In this document: piece after piece, positions 1-11,687 of the stretch
How the letters are laid out: each line of letters opens with the position of its first letter
Numbering within the stretch: position 1 is the first letter of the stretch
Assembly: GCA_014898415.1 (NCBI GenBank)
Contig: RCTD01000002.1
Span: forward strand, 2,604,001-2,668,000
Reading direction: 5' to 3'
From: Stromatinia cepivora
Lineage: Eukaryota > Ascomycota > Leotiomycetes > Helotiales > Sclerotiniaceae
Length of the DNA: 64,000 nucleotides
Notes under the pieces: generated by a model
Databases searched by the model: none
What the model was told of the DNA's origin: nothing
Seen by the model: the letters and a program-made list of their open reading frames with translations, nothing else
Translations under genes and position numbers: made by a program

Positions 1-1200
1 GAATTATTGTCACACATATCAACAAATAATATGAGAAAATGCCCTGTCAAATCTTGTTGAAGCTGACACAAAATAAGAGTCATACTACGTTACCACTGAT
101 TCTTGATGGATCGAGTGCTGTTAGTAGAGATAGCAGTGTTGATTGTTCCTAAGAGGTATTGACAGCATTAGGGGTGAGCAGCTGGGAGCTAGCTGGGAGC
201 ATACATACAGTTGTTGCTGGAGCAGGCAACAAGCATGTGACAGACATTGAGGAAAAGTACAAAGTTGTTGACATTGCAAGATATAATAATCTTTTGAAAG
301 AAAAGTGGATGGAGCTGCAAAACTTCATAAAATGGTCATTTATAGTTCAAGTTTAGGAAAGTTGGATAGGACATTGATCATTACCCGAGTTTCCCGAGTT
401 TCCCGAGTTTCCCGAGTTTGTAGTTCAAGTTTGTAGTTCAAGCTAATGAGGAAGGAGTGAACAACCATCTACTAATGTCTTAATCTATCATGTCCATTTT
501 GCTTCTTTGAACAAAAGCATCCCCCCTTTCTTGTTTGCCATGAAGTAATTCCAATGAATACTATCCTTCGTTATCTGCCTGTCAGCACTACTTTCTTCAA
601 TTTTTTTTTTTCATTTGCCCTTCTTTCCTTCACATTACGAACTTTTACCAGCAGATGTGTCATTTACAAGATAAGTGCTTGCTTCCTTGATATTGTATCC
701 CTCGATCCTAATATTGGACGTATTGTAAAAGATTCATAAGGCATAATTACAGTTTCGAGTCCGAGAGCAATGTAGTACTGACTTGAGTAGGTTCCCATCT
801 GACAATCTTCAGGATGACTCGCACATTGAATGCTATACCATCGGATGTCATTACTCGAAACTTTGAAGATTAAGTCGAGCCTGAGAAAAACTTTCAAAAG
901 TCAAAATGCCTTAAATCACAGTTCCCTCAACTTCATCTTTGGCCCGATCACTTCAATAGAAATTCTGCCATCTCCGTTTTTACTCCATCCCCGCACATGT
1001 ATTGATTCACTTTCCAGTTTTATCAAGATTCCTTGCTCGTGAAGCCACCGTATTTAATAAGTGGGTTATTTCGCCTTTTAAGATATCTGCTCGGCATCTG
1101 CCCTTATGTCGTATCAGCATCTCTAACATACACCTCTAGCAACTCAAGCTCACACAACCATCCACCCCTCAAACTACTGACAATCCCACTCGTCCTCAAT
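1..1200. other. left edge, no supported gene
   Basis: I see no convincing coding region here. The open stretches lack ATG starts (the one at 159 opens with TTG) and show no family resemblance. The stretch holds a short tandem repeat at 384-419, a poly-T run near 600, and the 5' leader of the gene that starts at 1201. Confidence 0.5.
384..419. repeat. 9-bp tandem repeat, four copies of CCCGAGTTT
   Basis: Four perfect head-to-tail copies of CCCGAGTTT are present. They are followed directly by a second short duplication of GTAGTTCAAG separated by TTT. No gene overlaps it. Confidence 0.9.
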
Positions 1201-1956
1201 ATGAATCCTCCTGGTTTACCAGACGGACCTTGCAGAGGTTGCAGCACCATAACGGATCGTCTCGTCGCCTCAGATCGAGTGTTCCACAATATCCACAATG
1301 AAAGAATGCGCGACAAAGACCACAAACTTCGGGAAAGCGAAGGAAAAGTCCGCGATCTAGAAGCTCAAGTTGAAACTATGAAACAAGAAGCAAATCTCAT
1401 GAAACCATTCCTCAAAATAGGCGCGCAGTTACGAACTCATAAAGTCTCGACGGAGAAGTCGAAGATGGGTTCGATGACATATGTAAAGATCGCAGGATCA
1501 GGGGAGGAATTACTCAACATCGGTAACGCCATGGCAGACGCACTTTTATACCAAGATATTGCTGGAAAGTACAAGCGGACGGATATCGAAGTTTACAAAC
1601 GCATGTACGCTGGTTTTCACCCCGATTTCATCCTGGCCAGCAAAGACTGCACTCGCTTTCTTGATATACTCAGTTGGCGTCGTACTATGGCTTTCTTTTA
1701 CGAGCAGCCGTATTACGAGAAGGATAAGTTCCAGTACACGGTTTTCGCACGTCAGAGCTTGACAATGAAGATTAAGCTGAGAAGATGGTCCGGAGAAGAG
1801 TTTGAGAGATACTTTAGAACCGATGAGGAGGGAGAAGTCGCATATCAAGATATGAAAGACGAATACGAGACCGAGTTGGAGAAGTATCGAAATTTCGTAA
1901 GAAGAGATAAAAAGAAGAGCCTTGGTGGATTCGTCGCGAAGCTTTGGTCTAAATGA
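1201..1956 (+). CDS. hypothetical coiled-coil protein, 251 aa
   Basis: I do not recognise this family. The frame is open from 1033, but that codon is TTG; the first ATG is at 1201 with A at -3, so I start there. The N-terminus has a CxxC (Cys-Arg-Gly-Cys, about residues 11-14), followed by a strongly charged heptad-like stretch at about residues 35-65 that should form a coiled coil. The rest is mixed charged and aromatic sequence, ending in a Lys/Arg-rich tail. There is no signal peptide or membrane segment, so a cytosolic or nuclear location is most likely. The gene stands alone, intronless, with AT-rich flanks. Codon use is normal, which supports a real gene. Confidence 0.7.
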   Translation: MNPPGLPDGPCRGCSTITDRLVASDRVFHNIHNERMRDKDHKLRESEGKVRDLEAQVETMKQEANLMKPFLKIGAQLRTHKVSTEKSKMGSMTYVKIAGSGEELLNIGNAMADALLYQDIAGKYKRTDIEVYKRMYAGFHPDFILASKDCTRFLDILSWRRTMAFFYEQPYYEKDKFQYTVFARQSLTMKIKLRRWSGEEFERYFRTDEEGEVAYQDMKDEYETELEKYRNFVRRDKKKSLGGFVAKLWSK

Positions 1957-3375
1957 GGGAATTTGCTGGAATCATGGGGTAGAAACATGAAGTTGGGTAA
2001 TGAGTAGAGTGGAGTTGGCATTTGAGAGACGGTTTGTAACCCCCGACCTAAAATGGAATTCTTGTCGCTTTTTCGTCATGTGTTAGGTCAAATGACTGAC
2101 AAAAAAGACTAGATCTGAAATTGTGGTGGCCATATCTCTGAGCAATTGGGCCCATCGGCTTGGACAGAGGCTAATACAAAATGCATTATTTAGGTAATAA
2201 CTTGGCCTTCCAGAATGCCATTCTTAGTGTATTCTAGCTCGTGAAATAGCAGCTTGGAATGGTGATTTGGAAACTTTTAACTTTCTTGTCAAAAACAAAG
2301 CTTCGATGCGTGCCGTGTTATTGATATCTGTCGTGATTGTTCGAGATCATTTTCCATTGTTCAATTGGTGCATGCCAACATGCCAATTTTTTTCCTAACT
2401 AGCCCAACGATGTACGGGGAGAAAACGACTCCATAATTCCGCCGACAAAAATCCTAAATATCTCCAGCCAAGAACTGACAAGAAAATACGTGAATCTCTT
2501 GGCCCGGAGCTACCCAAGGCCAAGGGAATCTTTGGTAGAGAGCCTCTTGGGTGGCATCGGTGTCGCCGTGGGGGCTAGAAGAACTAAATCACAAATCTCG
2601 GTAGGAACGAACGCGAAAAGACGAAGTCGATTAGTTTACACTTATTCAGATTCGTTTGGAATGAAATGCCATGTTAGAAGTTGAGGGACACAGAAAAGAG
2701 TGAAAATAGAGTTTTTGCCAAGCGTTTAACGCAATGCGGGGCACCACGGGGTGCGGGGGAAATCAGCTCAATGGAGGACCTAGACAATAATACAGCCTCC
2801 AATATAGGTCGAATTTTCTACTATATACACTCCCGAGGTAATGCCTTACTTCGGTCAAGGGGAAGTCTTGAAGCGAAACTTAGTGTTTGTTTGTGCGGCG
2901 ACTTTCTCTAGGTAAATTTTCAGTCCACTTGTGGGATATAAACCCAATCACGAGAATTAGATCACGGGACAACCCTCATTCATGTGTTTATTTATCTACA
3001 CGGACATAATATGTCTTGGAGACGTAACTACAAGTGGAATAGAGAGGTCTCAGAGCATGTGCCATCTATGTTAGGATAGTTCCTGGAAAAAACTAGAGTG
3101 CATTGGAGAAGTGTGTATGTCACAAGTGATTAGATAGGTCAAGTATCATTTCCCCAAAAAATTCAAAGCTTGGGGATGTTGGGATATCCCAAAATGTTGA
3201 TAAAAGGGATACCGAATGTCCTCTTTTTTGAAGATTAGACAGTTTTATAAGTCTTATTTGACTTATATTTTTGGTTCTCTTCTTCTTCATTAATCAACCT
3301 TTCGTCCTATCTTCTCCGTTTCTCATCTCAATCCCTACCGCAAACAACATCCTCAAGCCCACCCTCGGCATCATC
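1957..3375. other. intergenic region before the FucP-like transporter
   Basis: No supported gene. Open stretches at 2490-2911 lack family resemblance and overlap in two frames. The last 200 bp (3180-3375) become pyrimidine-rich and should contain the promoter and leader of the transporter; a TTTTATAAG box lies near 3243. Confidence 0.4.
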
Positions 3376-4916
3376 ATGTTCGGGAAGAAAACAGAACCCG
3401 AAGTTCAGGACGTATCGGATCAACGCCGTCCTTCCAGCGACGAAGTAATGGCCAACCGAGGGGTTGGAAACACCGGTTTAAGCGGTGCTGCAGCCCTAAC
3501 AGTTAGACAATCCATCTACCCCATCACCCTTGTCACCATTCTATTCTTCCTCTGGGGTTTTGCATACGGTCTACTAGATGTTCTAAACGCCAAATTTCAA
3601 ACCGCACTCAACATTACTGCCGCCAAGGCAGGAGGACTCCAAGGAGCATACTTCGGTGCTTATTTCATCGGTCCCCTTACATATTCTGGATGGCTCGTCC
3701 GAAGATTCGGATATAGATGGACATTCATCGCCGGTCTCTGTATCTACGGTGTAGGAGCATTGATGTTCTGGCCCTCGGCAGTCTACAGATCATTCCCTGG
3801 TTTCTGCGGAAGTTTATTCATTGTCGGTTCAGGACTTAGTACCCTTGAAACATCTGCAAATCCATTCATCGCAACCTGTGGGCCTCCACGTCTTTCGGAA
3901 TTTCGTCTTGAACTCTCGCAGGCTTTCCAAGCTGTTGGTTCGGTCGTAGCTCCACTTCTTGCTTCCAGAGTCTTTTTCAAAGAGGGCGATGGAAAAGATT
4001 TATCGAAGGTTCAATGGACATATCTCGGTATCGCTGCATTCGTCTTCCTCCTCGCAATCGTATTCTTCTTCAGCAAACTCCCAGAAGTCACAGATGCAGA
4101 TATGGCATTACAGAGCGAACAATCCGCCGGTCTTACTGGATACGAAGAAAAACCAATGCGAAGACAATACAAACTCATCTTTGGTGTTGCAGCTCAATTC
4201 TGTTATGTGGGTGCTCAAGTAGGTGTTGCGGCCAACTTCATCAAATATGCTGAGGAAAGCGCTAGGCTTAGTTCAGCAGCTGCTACGGATAGATTTGCCA
4301 TTGCTCAGGGTCTTTTTGCAATCGGTAGATTTGCAGCCGCGGGTTTGATGATGATTACTAAACCGCGTTATGTACTCATGTTGTTTATGACTGCTATTAT
4401 GCTGTTTATATCCATTGCTATTGGTGTTAAGGGTGAAGCTGGTGTTGCTATGTTATCTCTTGTTCTGTAAGTTCTCATCTTTTCTTCCCCTCATAAAATC
4501 ACCGACTAATAAAATCAAACAGTTTCTTCGAATCCTGCATCTTCCCTACAATTTTCACCCTCTCAATCCGCGGTCTCGGCCGCCACACCAAACGTGGATC
4601 TTCCTGGATCGTCGCCGCCGTCTCTGGTGGTGCTCTATTCCCCTCTCTCACGGGTCTTCTCGCCGATAAAAAAGGATACCATATTTCTATGACCGTCCCA
4701 CTTATTGGTTTCTTTGTCGCGTTCGCCTTCCCCATTTACCTGAATACGGTTTGTGCGAAGGAGTTGGATGGATTCAATGAAACGAAGATCGGATATGAGG
4801 GAGCAGATTTGGCGGCGGAGAAGAGAGAGGACAGTGTGGTTTGGGAGGAGAAGGGTACCACTGGCGCTGATGTGCATCATCTCGAGTTGGGCAATAGTGA
4901 GACCAGGAGGAGGTGA
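3376..4916 (+). CDS. FucP-like MFS sugar transporter
   Basis: Two exons, 3376-4466 and 4523-4916, give 494 residues. The 56-nt intron has GTAAG, a CTAAT branch and CAG, and joins in phase 2. The frame is open from 3271, but the first ATG is at 3376. It belongs to the major facilitator superfamily and resembles the bacterial and fungal L-fucose/glucose-galactose permease group (FucP). Visible signs are about twelve hydrophobic segments, an early WGFAYGLLDVLN motif, the GxxR-type loop after TM2-3, and an ESCIFPTIFTLSIRGLG segment late in the protein. The C-terminal tail after the last helix is acidic. The likely role is proton-coupled import of a monosaccharide at the plasma membrane; the substrate cannot be read from sequence. 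Confidence 0.88.
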
Positions 4917-5980
4917 TATGGATTGTAAATTGAGGCATGTTATTTAGGAAATAGGAAATGGTAAATGTGAAATGAGATATGAAATATGGGAATTGGGAGT
5001 ATGATTATGTCGGGATTGTTTTTAGATAACACCTGGGTTAGAAGATAGATCGGTTTGAATGGTTTGGGTACTTGTACTACTAGACGAGTTTGAACGGAAC
5101 TTCACGGTTGTAACTACATTATCTTAGACTCTAGACAAAATTAGCTTCGAATGAATTACGAATTTCAATTTTAAGAAAATTTTCTATATCGATCACTGAG
5201 TGTGAAGAGGTTTTTATCACAGATACACATGTTAGACTCAGGACAAAATAAGTTTTATGGTAGTGTAGCCGCATTCTGATGAGAAAGCCATTTTTTGTTT
5301 CAGCCAAGATTTCCTCGGAATATCTTCAAGATCTTCATACATTTTTATCTTATTTTCTCTGCCGTTCCATCACTGGTTCTCCATACCCTATATCACTTAA
5401 ACCTCCAGCTAACCAGTCCTTTCGCAAAGTCTCACGACAAGAAACCGTTTGATGAGATCGTCAATTGCATACATTTTGGCTATCACTAAATAACTTCAAA
5501 AGGAAAATACTCAGAACTTTCAAAATTATGATTTCGATACAGCATGATAGTGAGTTCTTAAATACATAATTCAAGCTTAAACGCTGTCGGCTTCCCTAAT
5601 AGATCGACGGATAATTTTGTTTATATTTTTAAAGCCGTGTATAAGAGGTGTTTCCCTTCGGCTAATTACAGAATCTTTATATTCCTACCTCTTTATTTCT
5701 TTGATATTCCCTTCATATAATTTTATTACTAAAGATTGTATAGAATTTTTATATGAATTTATTACAAAGTATTATACAATATCTCTATATGAAATATATC
5801 TTCAATATATTACTATCCCGAGATTCTAATTTATATTAGTTTTAAATCTTTCAGATATATTATAACAATAGCAAATAAAACAATCTTCTTTCTATATTTC
5901 AAATAGTATTCTTTATATATTTTTGATTTTCTATTGTAGTTTCTTATTGAACCTCTATTTTTTTTTGGATAAATTAAAGT
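4917..5980. other. intergenic, becoming AT-rich toward the short LTR element
   Basis: No supported gene. After about 5500 the sequence becomes strongly A+T-rich with many TA steps, as expected of RIP-affected DNA next to the transposon that starts at 5986. Confidence 0.5.
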
Positions 5981-5985
5981 GTTTT

Positions 5986-6135
5986 TGTGACGAACCCAAC
6001 GAGCGTTTAGAGATCAACCTTAAAATTAAAAGCTACAAAGCTAAAAAGAGTGTACTACAAAGCTATATATATAATCGGTTCGGAGCTTAATACTGTACTA
6101 ACCCGATCGGACACGATTATATATATCTTGTGATA
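5986..6135 (-). repeat. left LTR of short element copy 1
   Basis: This is 150 bp, from TGTGACGAACC to CTTGTGATA. It matches the right LTR and both LTRs of copy 2, with differences that are mainly C/T and G/A transitions. Confidence 0.88.
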
Positions 6136-7509
6136 TTACCCTTCCCTTCTGAAGAGTTCGCTTTGAATTCATTTTAAACGAATGATTTAAATACAAAATG
6201 ATCACTAATCTTTTTTTGATAAAAATTCCTGATATACAGATTGTATCACAACCAACGAATATATATCCATTGTATCATATACCTCTTTCAAGCGATCTTC
6301 AAAATATCGGCCATTGATTATTTCTCCTAGATCTTCATTATCATTGTTTTCGGGCTCAATAATCAGTATAATAACCAGAACAAGTTTTTATCGATCTCAG
6401 ATTCCTTGATACAGATTTAACAGACAGATTCATACCCAATAAAAGTTATTTCTATATTATACACATTTATTTTGCTTATACAAAGAGTTCTTTCAAAAAG
6501 GGAAAATTCGGATATTTGTATATAAAGTAGAATCAAAGTATAATCAGGCTTATCCAATTGAATATCAAAAGGGCTAAAAGTATCAATAATATTAAGATTG
6601 TTAATATCCATTGAATCGTGATTCCAAGAATAGGATGGATTCTGCAATATATATAAGGCTCTAGGTTCATTAAAATAGAATGATACAGGGAATCCATTCG
6701 CTATACAAACAATTAGTTGTTATATAATCTGAACAAAATCGGGATAAAAATGAGGAAGAGAAAGTTGTTGAGAAAAACGATTTCTAAGAGTAATATTGAA
6801 TTCATTATAAAAGATTGAGATTTTATTCGAATCGGATTAATTCTGACCTTTGGCTTTATAAAGAGTTCTTTCGAATTTTATAATATAGGTATATAGAAAA
6901 TCGATTCCTTATTTGAGAATGAATAGCTTATCTTTGGTTTTTTGAACTTTATTTGAATTGTTGTAAACATATATAAATTGATCTAAGATCGTTGTATAAT
7001 TTAAGGGAACATTTTGATCAAAAGAAGAAAGCTGAAATAGTATTATAGTTTGTATATAAGATTCGAGATTGAAATAAACATAGTAAAATTGAATTGTAGA
7101 GTTGCTGATCGCAATGCCATCTACTTGTAGTTTCGTTCGAATCGAAGGAAACCAGGTATCGAACTTTTGAAAACTATTACTGAACTTTTCAGGATCAAGA
7201 AGAAAGGATTTCGGATAAGAAAGAGTATAAGTAATTGAAATATATTCGAAAATCAGGGAGTATAAGAACGAGATTTCATTTTGCTAATGAATCACTTCGT
7301 TACAAAATTCTGCAATTGCGAGGTTTATCGAATTGTAATCCATAGTTTAGAAATTAAGGGTAAGAAAAAAGATAACATCTTTGAATAATATCAAAAAGAT
7401 TTATATACAAACGAAAGAGTATAAATGTATACCTAAACAAAAGCAAGTGGAATATATATAAGCATATATAAATATTATTCTATTTCTTATTTAGAAGAGC
7501 TTTTAATAA

Positions 7510-7659
7510 TGTAACAAATCTAATAAGCGTTTAAAAATCAACCTTAGAATTAAAAACTATAGAGCTAAAAAGAATGTACTACAAAGTTATATATATGATC
7601 GGCTTGGAGCTTAGTACTGTACTAGCCCGATCGGACGCGATCACGTGTATCTCGTGACA
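7510..7659 (-). repeat. right LTR of short element copy 1
   Basis: This is 150 bp, from TGTAACAAATC to CTCGTGACA. It keeps more G+C at its right end (GATCACGTGTATCTCGTG) than the left copy does. Confidence 0.88.
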
Positions 7660-7664
7660 GTTTT

Positions 7665-9487
7665 CATACTATTTTGTTAAGTTGATCAAGAACGAAGGAG
7701 AAAAAACAGCTTATGATTTTTCAATCTTTTTTTAATGAATTATAGAATTTTCGGAATAAGGACTTATAATTTTATACAAATAAAGAAAAATCATTTATGA
7801 ATATGAAGGCTCCATGTGCGAAGGGAAACACCTTCTAAGTCTCTGAAAGAAGATCTCAAGAGCACTGCTGGTTGATTTCACTACAGTCCTGAGTCCTCTG
7901 ACAATATATCGAATATCAAATATTTACTTATAGAGTATTGAAATGGAATACGCAAGATAATCATATAAACAAGTACACATCAGCTAATCTATAAAATAGT
8001 GTTTAATATACTCCCAAATTGATCGACTATTCGATTGACCTAGATATCTGGTTTCTTTTTTCCAACTTAACTCATCTACTTTCGTTATTTCTTGAAAGAT
8101 TCATTTCACATACGTCCAACAACCAAAACCCATCATAAAACTAAGCTTGATACATATACCTCCTCACAACCTTAATTTCCACCTCCCCAAGCAATTGCAA
8201 AGGCTGCAAAACGTCCCATGTACCCTCTATGCGCTCGATACATGCAGGACAAACAGTGATGGGTGGAAATATCACTCTATATCATTTCAAATTACCATCT
8301 ATATCTACCAATCTCATTTCATCAATCAAAGAAGGGATTCTGGTCCCATTGCTGATACTATATTAATTACAGCGTGGATCCCGCAAAACCAACCAGACCA
8401 ATTATTTCTACCATCTGCCCAAGAGGTATACTCTACCCATTCAATACTATATCAACACACATAAACGATTTTACAATATACTTAATAACTTCTCAACCAA
8501 TAGGATTATCTTATAAACCCCAAACCTAATAAATACAACATCACTAAATATCCGAATTTATCTAGATAAACACCGTTTATTTCTTCAGTATAAAAGTAAA
8601 GAAATTTCCAAATGTAAGCCTCTAAAACTACTAAGATAGATCAATATCAAGAAGAATAAATATATAAAAATAATAAAACATGATTGACGCAATCAATCAA
8701 AGACCAGGAGTGAAGATTCCAAACAAAAGCAATCTCGCGAATCTGTCAAAACCTATTGGCGGAGTAAGTTTAAGATATCGATCTTACAATTTTCAAGAAG
8801 GAATGAAGAGGGTTTGATTATAATCTTGAATTAAAATTAAAATTAAATCAAAGTAACACAGGCGCGGGCTATCAAAATGTAAGACTTAAAATATAAATAT
8901 ATATTATAACCCGGAGATAGAAGTAAATCCGATAATAATTGCCCAAGGCCTCGCTTATCCACTAGAACTAACACTAGCACTAGCACTAGCACAAGCCAAT
9001 ACCGCATTTCGACTCCTGATTTTCCCCTTCCAGATATATCAATTGATTCCTCACTCACTCTACCCCCCATATTTGTTGAATTTGTATAATAATCAATGGA
9101 ATCCTTTATGTATGGTTGCATGCAAGTTAGGACTTTGAAATAACCTAAACTATCTTCCTTGTCATTGATTGATCGATTCAACACTTGATGATTGATGAGA
9201 CTATTCGCATAGATCCTCCCGACCATGATATATCAAATCCAGCACATGATTATACAGAAAAGAACAGATGAATGGAACAAATTAAACCTCGTATAATTAC
9301 TATCTCCTATTCTCCCTGTTATCATATTCCTAAGAATAATCTGATGAAAAGTCTATCTATTTCTCATACATGCATGCTAAAGTGGTAGCTGCCAAAAATC
9401 CAACTCCTCTTATACACCAATTAACGCCATTCTCATGCCCTATCCTGCCTTTTGAATATATTGCTGTTCACCGTAATGACATTGGTT
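7665..9487. other. AT-rich intergenic region downstream of the Na+/H+ exchanger
   Basis: No supported gene. A 105-codon frame at 8147-8464 starts with TTG and looks random. A 127-codon minus frame at 8843-9226 does start with ATG but contains an alternating Leu/Val run encoded by a hexanucleotide repeat; I regard it as chance. The part nearest 9487 is the likely 3' UTR of the exchanger. Confidence 0.5.
8961..8996. repeat. hexanucleotide repeat (ACTAGC)n
   Basis: Three perfect ACTAGC units occur at 8973-8990, with degenerate units on both sides. Slippage at this site would change length in steps of 6 bp. Confidence 0.85.
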
Positions 9488-11687
9488 TTAACTCCCGCTT
9501 GGCCCACCATGAGGACCCTTACCTCCATCAAGAAGTAACTTTGGTTTGATGAATCCTTCATCCAATTGTTTGAACCATGCTGCATGATCCTCGGCCGTTC
9601 CATGTAACAATTGACTGATTGCACCTGAAGCAGTAATATGTGGTGCTTCAGGACGATTTGTACTACCTGAAGTTGGGTAAGGTGTTCCCATGTCACTACT
9701 ATCTTGAAGTGGTGATGGTCTTCTTTTCGGTGGTCGATTGGCTGGTGGTGGAAGATCAGATGAATCGCTATCAAAGCCTTCATCACTTGTACTACCAGTT
9801 CTACCAAGAAGATCCTGTTCACTCTCGTTTTCTTTTCTTCCATTGGAACCTTTCCGACTCATGCTTGCTGACCTAACATTTGGGCTAGCGTTCCCACTTG
9901 CATAACTTCCACGTTCCGCTCCTCTACGATTCCCTGATCTAGCAAGACCATCAAGTTGCATTGAGCCATTACTTCGCCTTGGATCATTGCCAATTCCGGA
10001 CCCAGAATGTTTGTAATAGTTTCCTCCCGAAATAGCTTCAATATCGAATTCATCATCACTATCAATTTCCTCGACTACCCCAGTACGAATTCCAAGGATT
10101 TCCAACATACGAGCTGTAGTGCCACCAAAAATAATGACAGTAAGCACTACAACCACAAGGACAGTTGCTTTCAAAGCCCATGAATTCTCGCCAGTCATTC
10201 CAGCTGCCAATGCGACACCTACAGCTCCACGTAATCCGGCCCAGAACAACATTGCTTGATAATTGTAGGGTAATTCGTCTGCAACCTCTTGTCCTCTTTT
10301 CTTCGCGCGATATCTAAGGAACCAATTAATGAGTCTCGAAAGAGGAAAAACGGCCGCGTATCGAGCGACACAGATTCCAATGACCGTAACTATAATGAAT
10401 AGCGGCTTGAATTGTAAATTCTTCTCTGTGAACAAAGATAATCCGAGGTAAATGAAGATGAAATTCTCCGATAATTGCGCAAGAACTTGAAACAAGTATT
10501 TGGTAGTAAGTTGTGTTCGGCGAGACATATTGTAATATGCATAATGCTTTAAAGTGATTCCACAAAACAAAAGGGTGACGATTCCTACTTTAGATCAGTA
10601 TTTTACTTCGGAAGAACCTGTTGAAATACTAACCAGACATATGGAGGCCATTGGAGAAGAAATAGCTGGCATAAGCGATCAATACAATCAAACAGCTTTC
10701 AATCTTTGGAAATCTCCTGACATATGTGTACTTCAATCCCAAAGCTGTAGCAATTCCTATAATGATTCCAATAATCAAGCTTCCGAAGAACACGGCCAAG
10801 AAAATGCCGATACCTTCGAATAAACTGAGAAAGCCCAAAGTTCCTGCGTTACCACCCTCTTTATATCTTTGTGCTGTTTCGAACAATACAATTGCGATAG
10901 CATCATTGAGAATTGATTCTCCAAAGATGACTGTATAAAGTTTTGGATCGACCTTGTAGGTGTTGAAAATCGCCAAAATTGTAACAGGATCAGTGGCAGA
11001 AAGTGTTGCTCCAACAGATATGGCATCGACGAATGTCATACTAACCCCATCAAGGGGAATTCTTGTATACAACCATAATACCAATCCTAGCACAATTGCT
11101 GATATGAAAGTTCCGGCAAATGCAAACGTAAGAATTGTTCCTATATTTCGGAAGAAATTCGCCTGATGCAATTCGTATCCGGATGCTAGAATAATCGGTG
11201 GTAGGAGTAGATTGAAGAATATCTGATCGTCGAAGCTCACAAGACTTTGTATTGAATTTCCAGCGCTGACTCGAAGGATCAAACCAATGGTCATACCTAG
11301 TTGGTCAATGTCAGCCCTACAAATAGCTTGATCAACATAACTTACCAGCAAAGATAGAAATGGAGGTTTCGTGAACAGCTTCAACTTTCTTGATCTGAAG
11401 CAAATAACTTGTGAAGAGAGCTACAATGAGTAACATGATCAAGATGAAGAGAGCCCATGATGAGAATATTTCCTTCTGCGATGAATCGGGTGCTATTGAC
11501 AAGGGCAGCTGTTAGTTGGGAATCTCTTCCAGATATCGAATGAACTATAGCATACCATCAGGATCTTCTTCCTCGGATTGCCTCTCTATTACAGGGTTAA
11601 CATTAGCAGATGCGCAAAATAGCAGATTGCTGGAGTCGCAAACATACTCAGAAGCTCGAAGGCCGAGCCTGCGATCGCGGCATACAT
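9488..11687 (-). CDS. NHX1: Na+/H+ exchanger, CPA1 family (Nhx1-type)
   Basis: Five exons on the minus strand: 11648-11687, 11556-11585, 11346-11492, 10634-11296 and 9488-10584, giving 658 residues. Introns are 62, 63, 49 and 49 nt with GTA/GTT donors, and all phases agree. The family swaps cytosolic or luminal H+ for Na+/K+, usually at endosomal or vacuolar membranes. The core shows FFNLLLPPIILASGYEL, TLSATDPVTILAIF and FGESILNDAIAIVLF, the NHE signature containing the paired Asn-Asp. About twelve membrane segments are followed by a hydrophilic tail of about 190 residues rich in Ser/Gly/Arg. A short acidic leader (SEEEDPD) precedes TM1. The tiny first exons explain why only the last two exons look obvious. 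Endosomal versus plasma-membrane assignment is inference from its resemblance to Nhx1. Confidence 0.9.

Larger units (their letters stand above)
5986..7659 (-). mobile_element. short LTR element (TRIM-like), copy 1
   Basis: This 1674-bp unit has 150-bp direct terminal repeats (5986-6135 and 7510-7659) that begin TGT and end in a form of ACA (ATA on the left). It is flanked by a perfect 5-bp target duplication, GTTTT at 5981-5985 and 7660-7664. A second copy lies at 32370-34045. A purine-rich tract, read on the minus strand beside the left LTR (plus strand CCCTTCCCTTCT), suggests a polypurine tract and so minus orientation. It is far too short to encode a polymerase and resembles terminal-repeat retrotransposons in miniature. 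A 76-residue minus-strand frame at 6417-6647 is partly conserved in copy 2. The A+T richness points to RIP. Confidence 0.88.

Noticed and set aside
159..356. 65-codon frame at the left edge
   Set aside because: Start is TTG, with no recognisable motif and no supporting context; a partial exon cannot be excluded.
8147..8464. 105-codon plus-strand frame
   Set aside because: It starts with TTG, has no family resemblance and lies in AT-rich DNA.
8843..9226. 127-codon minus-strand frame with ATG
   Set aside because: It contains an alternating Leu/Val run that comes from the ACTAGC repeat, lies downstream of the exchanger, and shows no domain.
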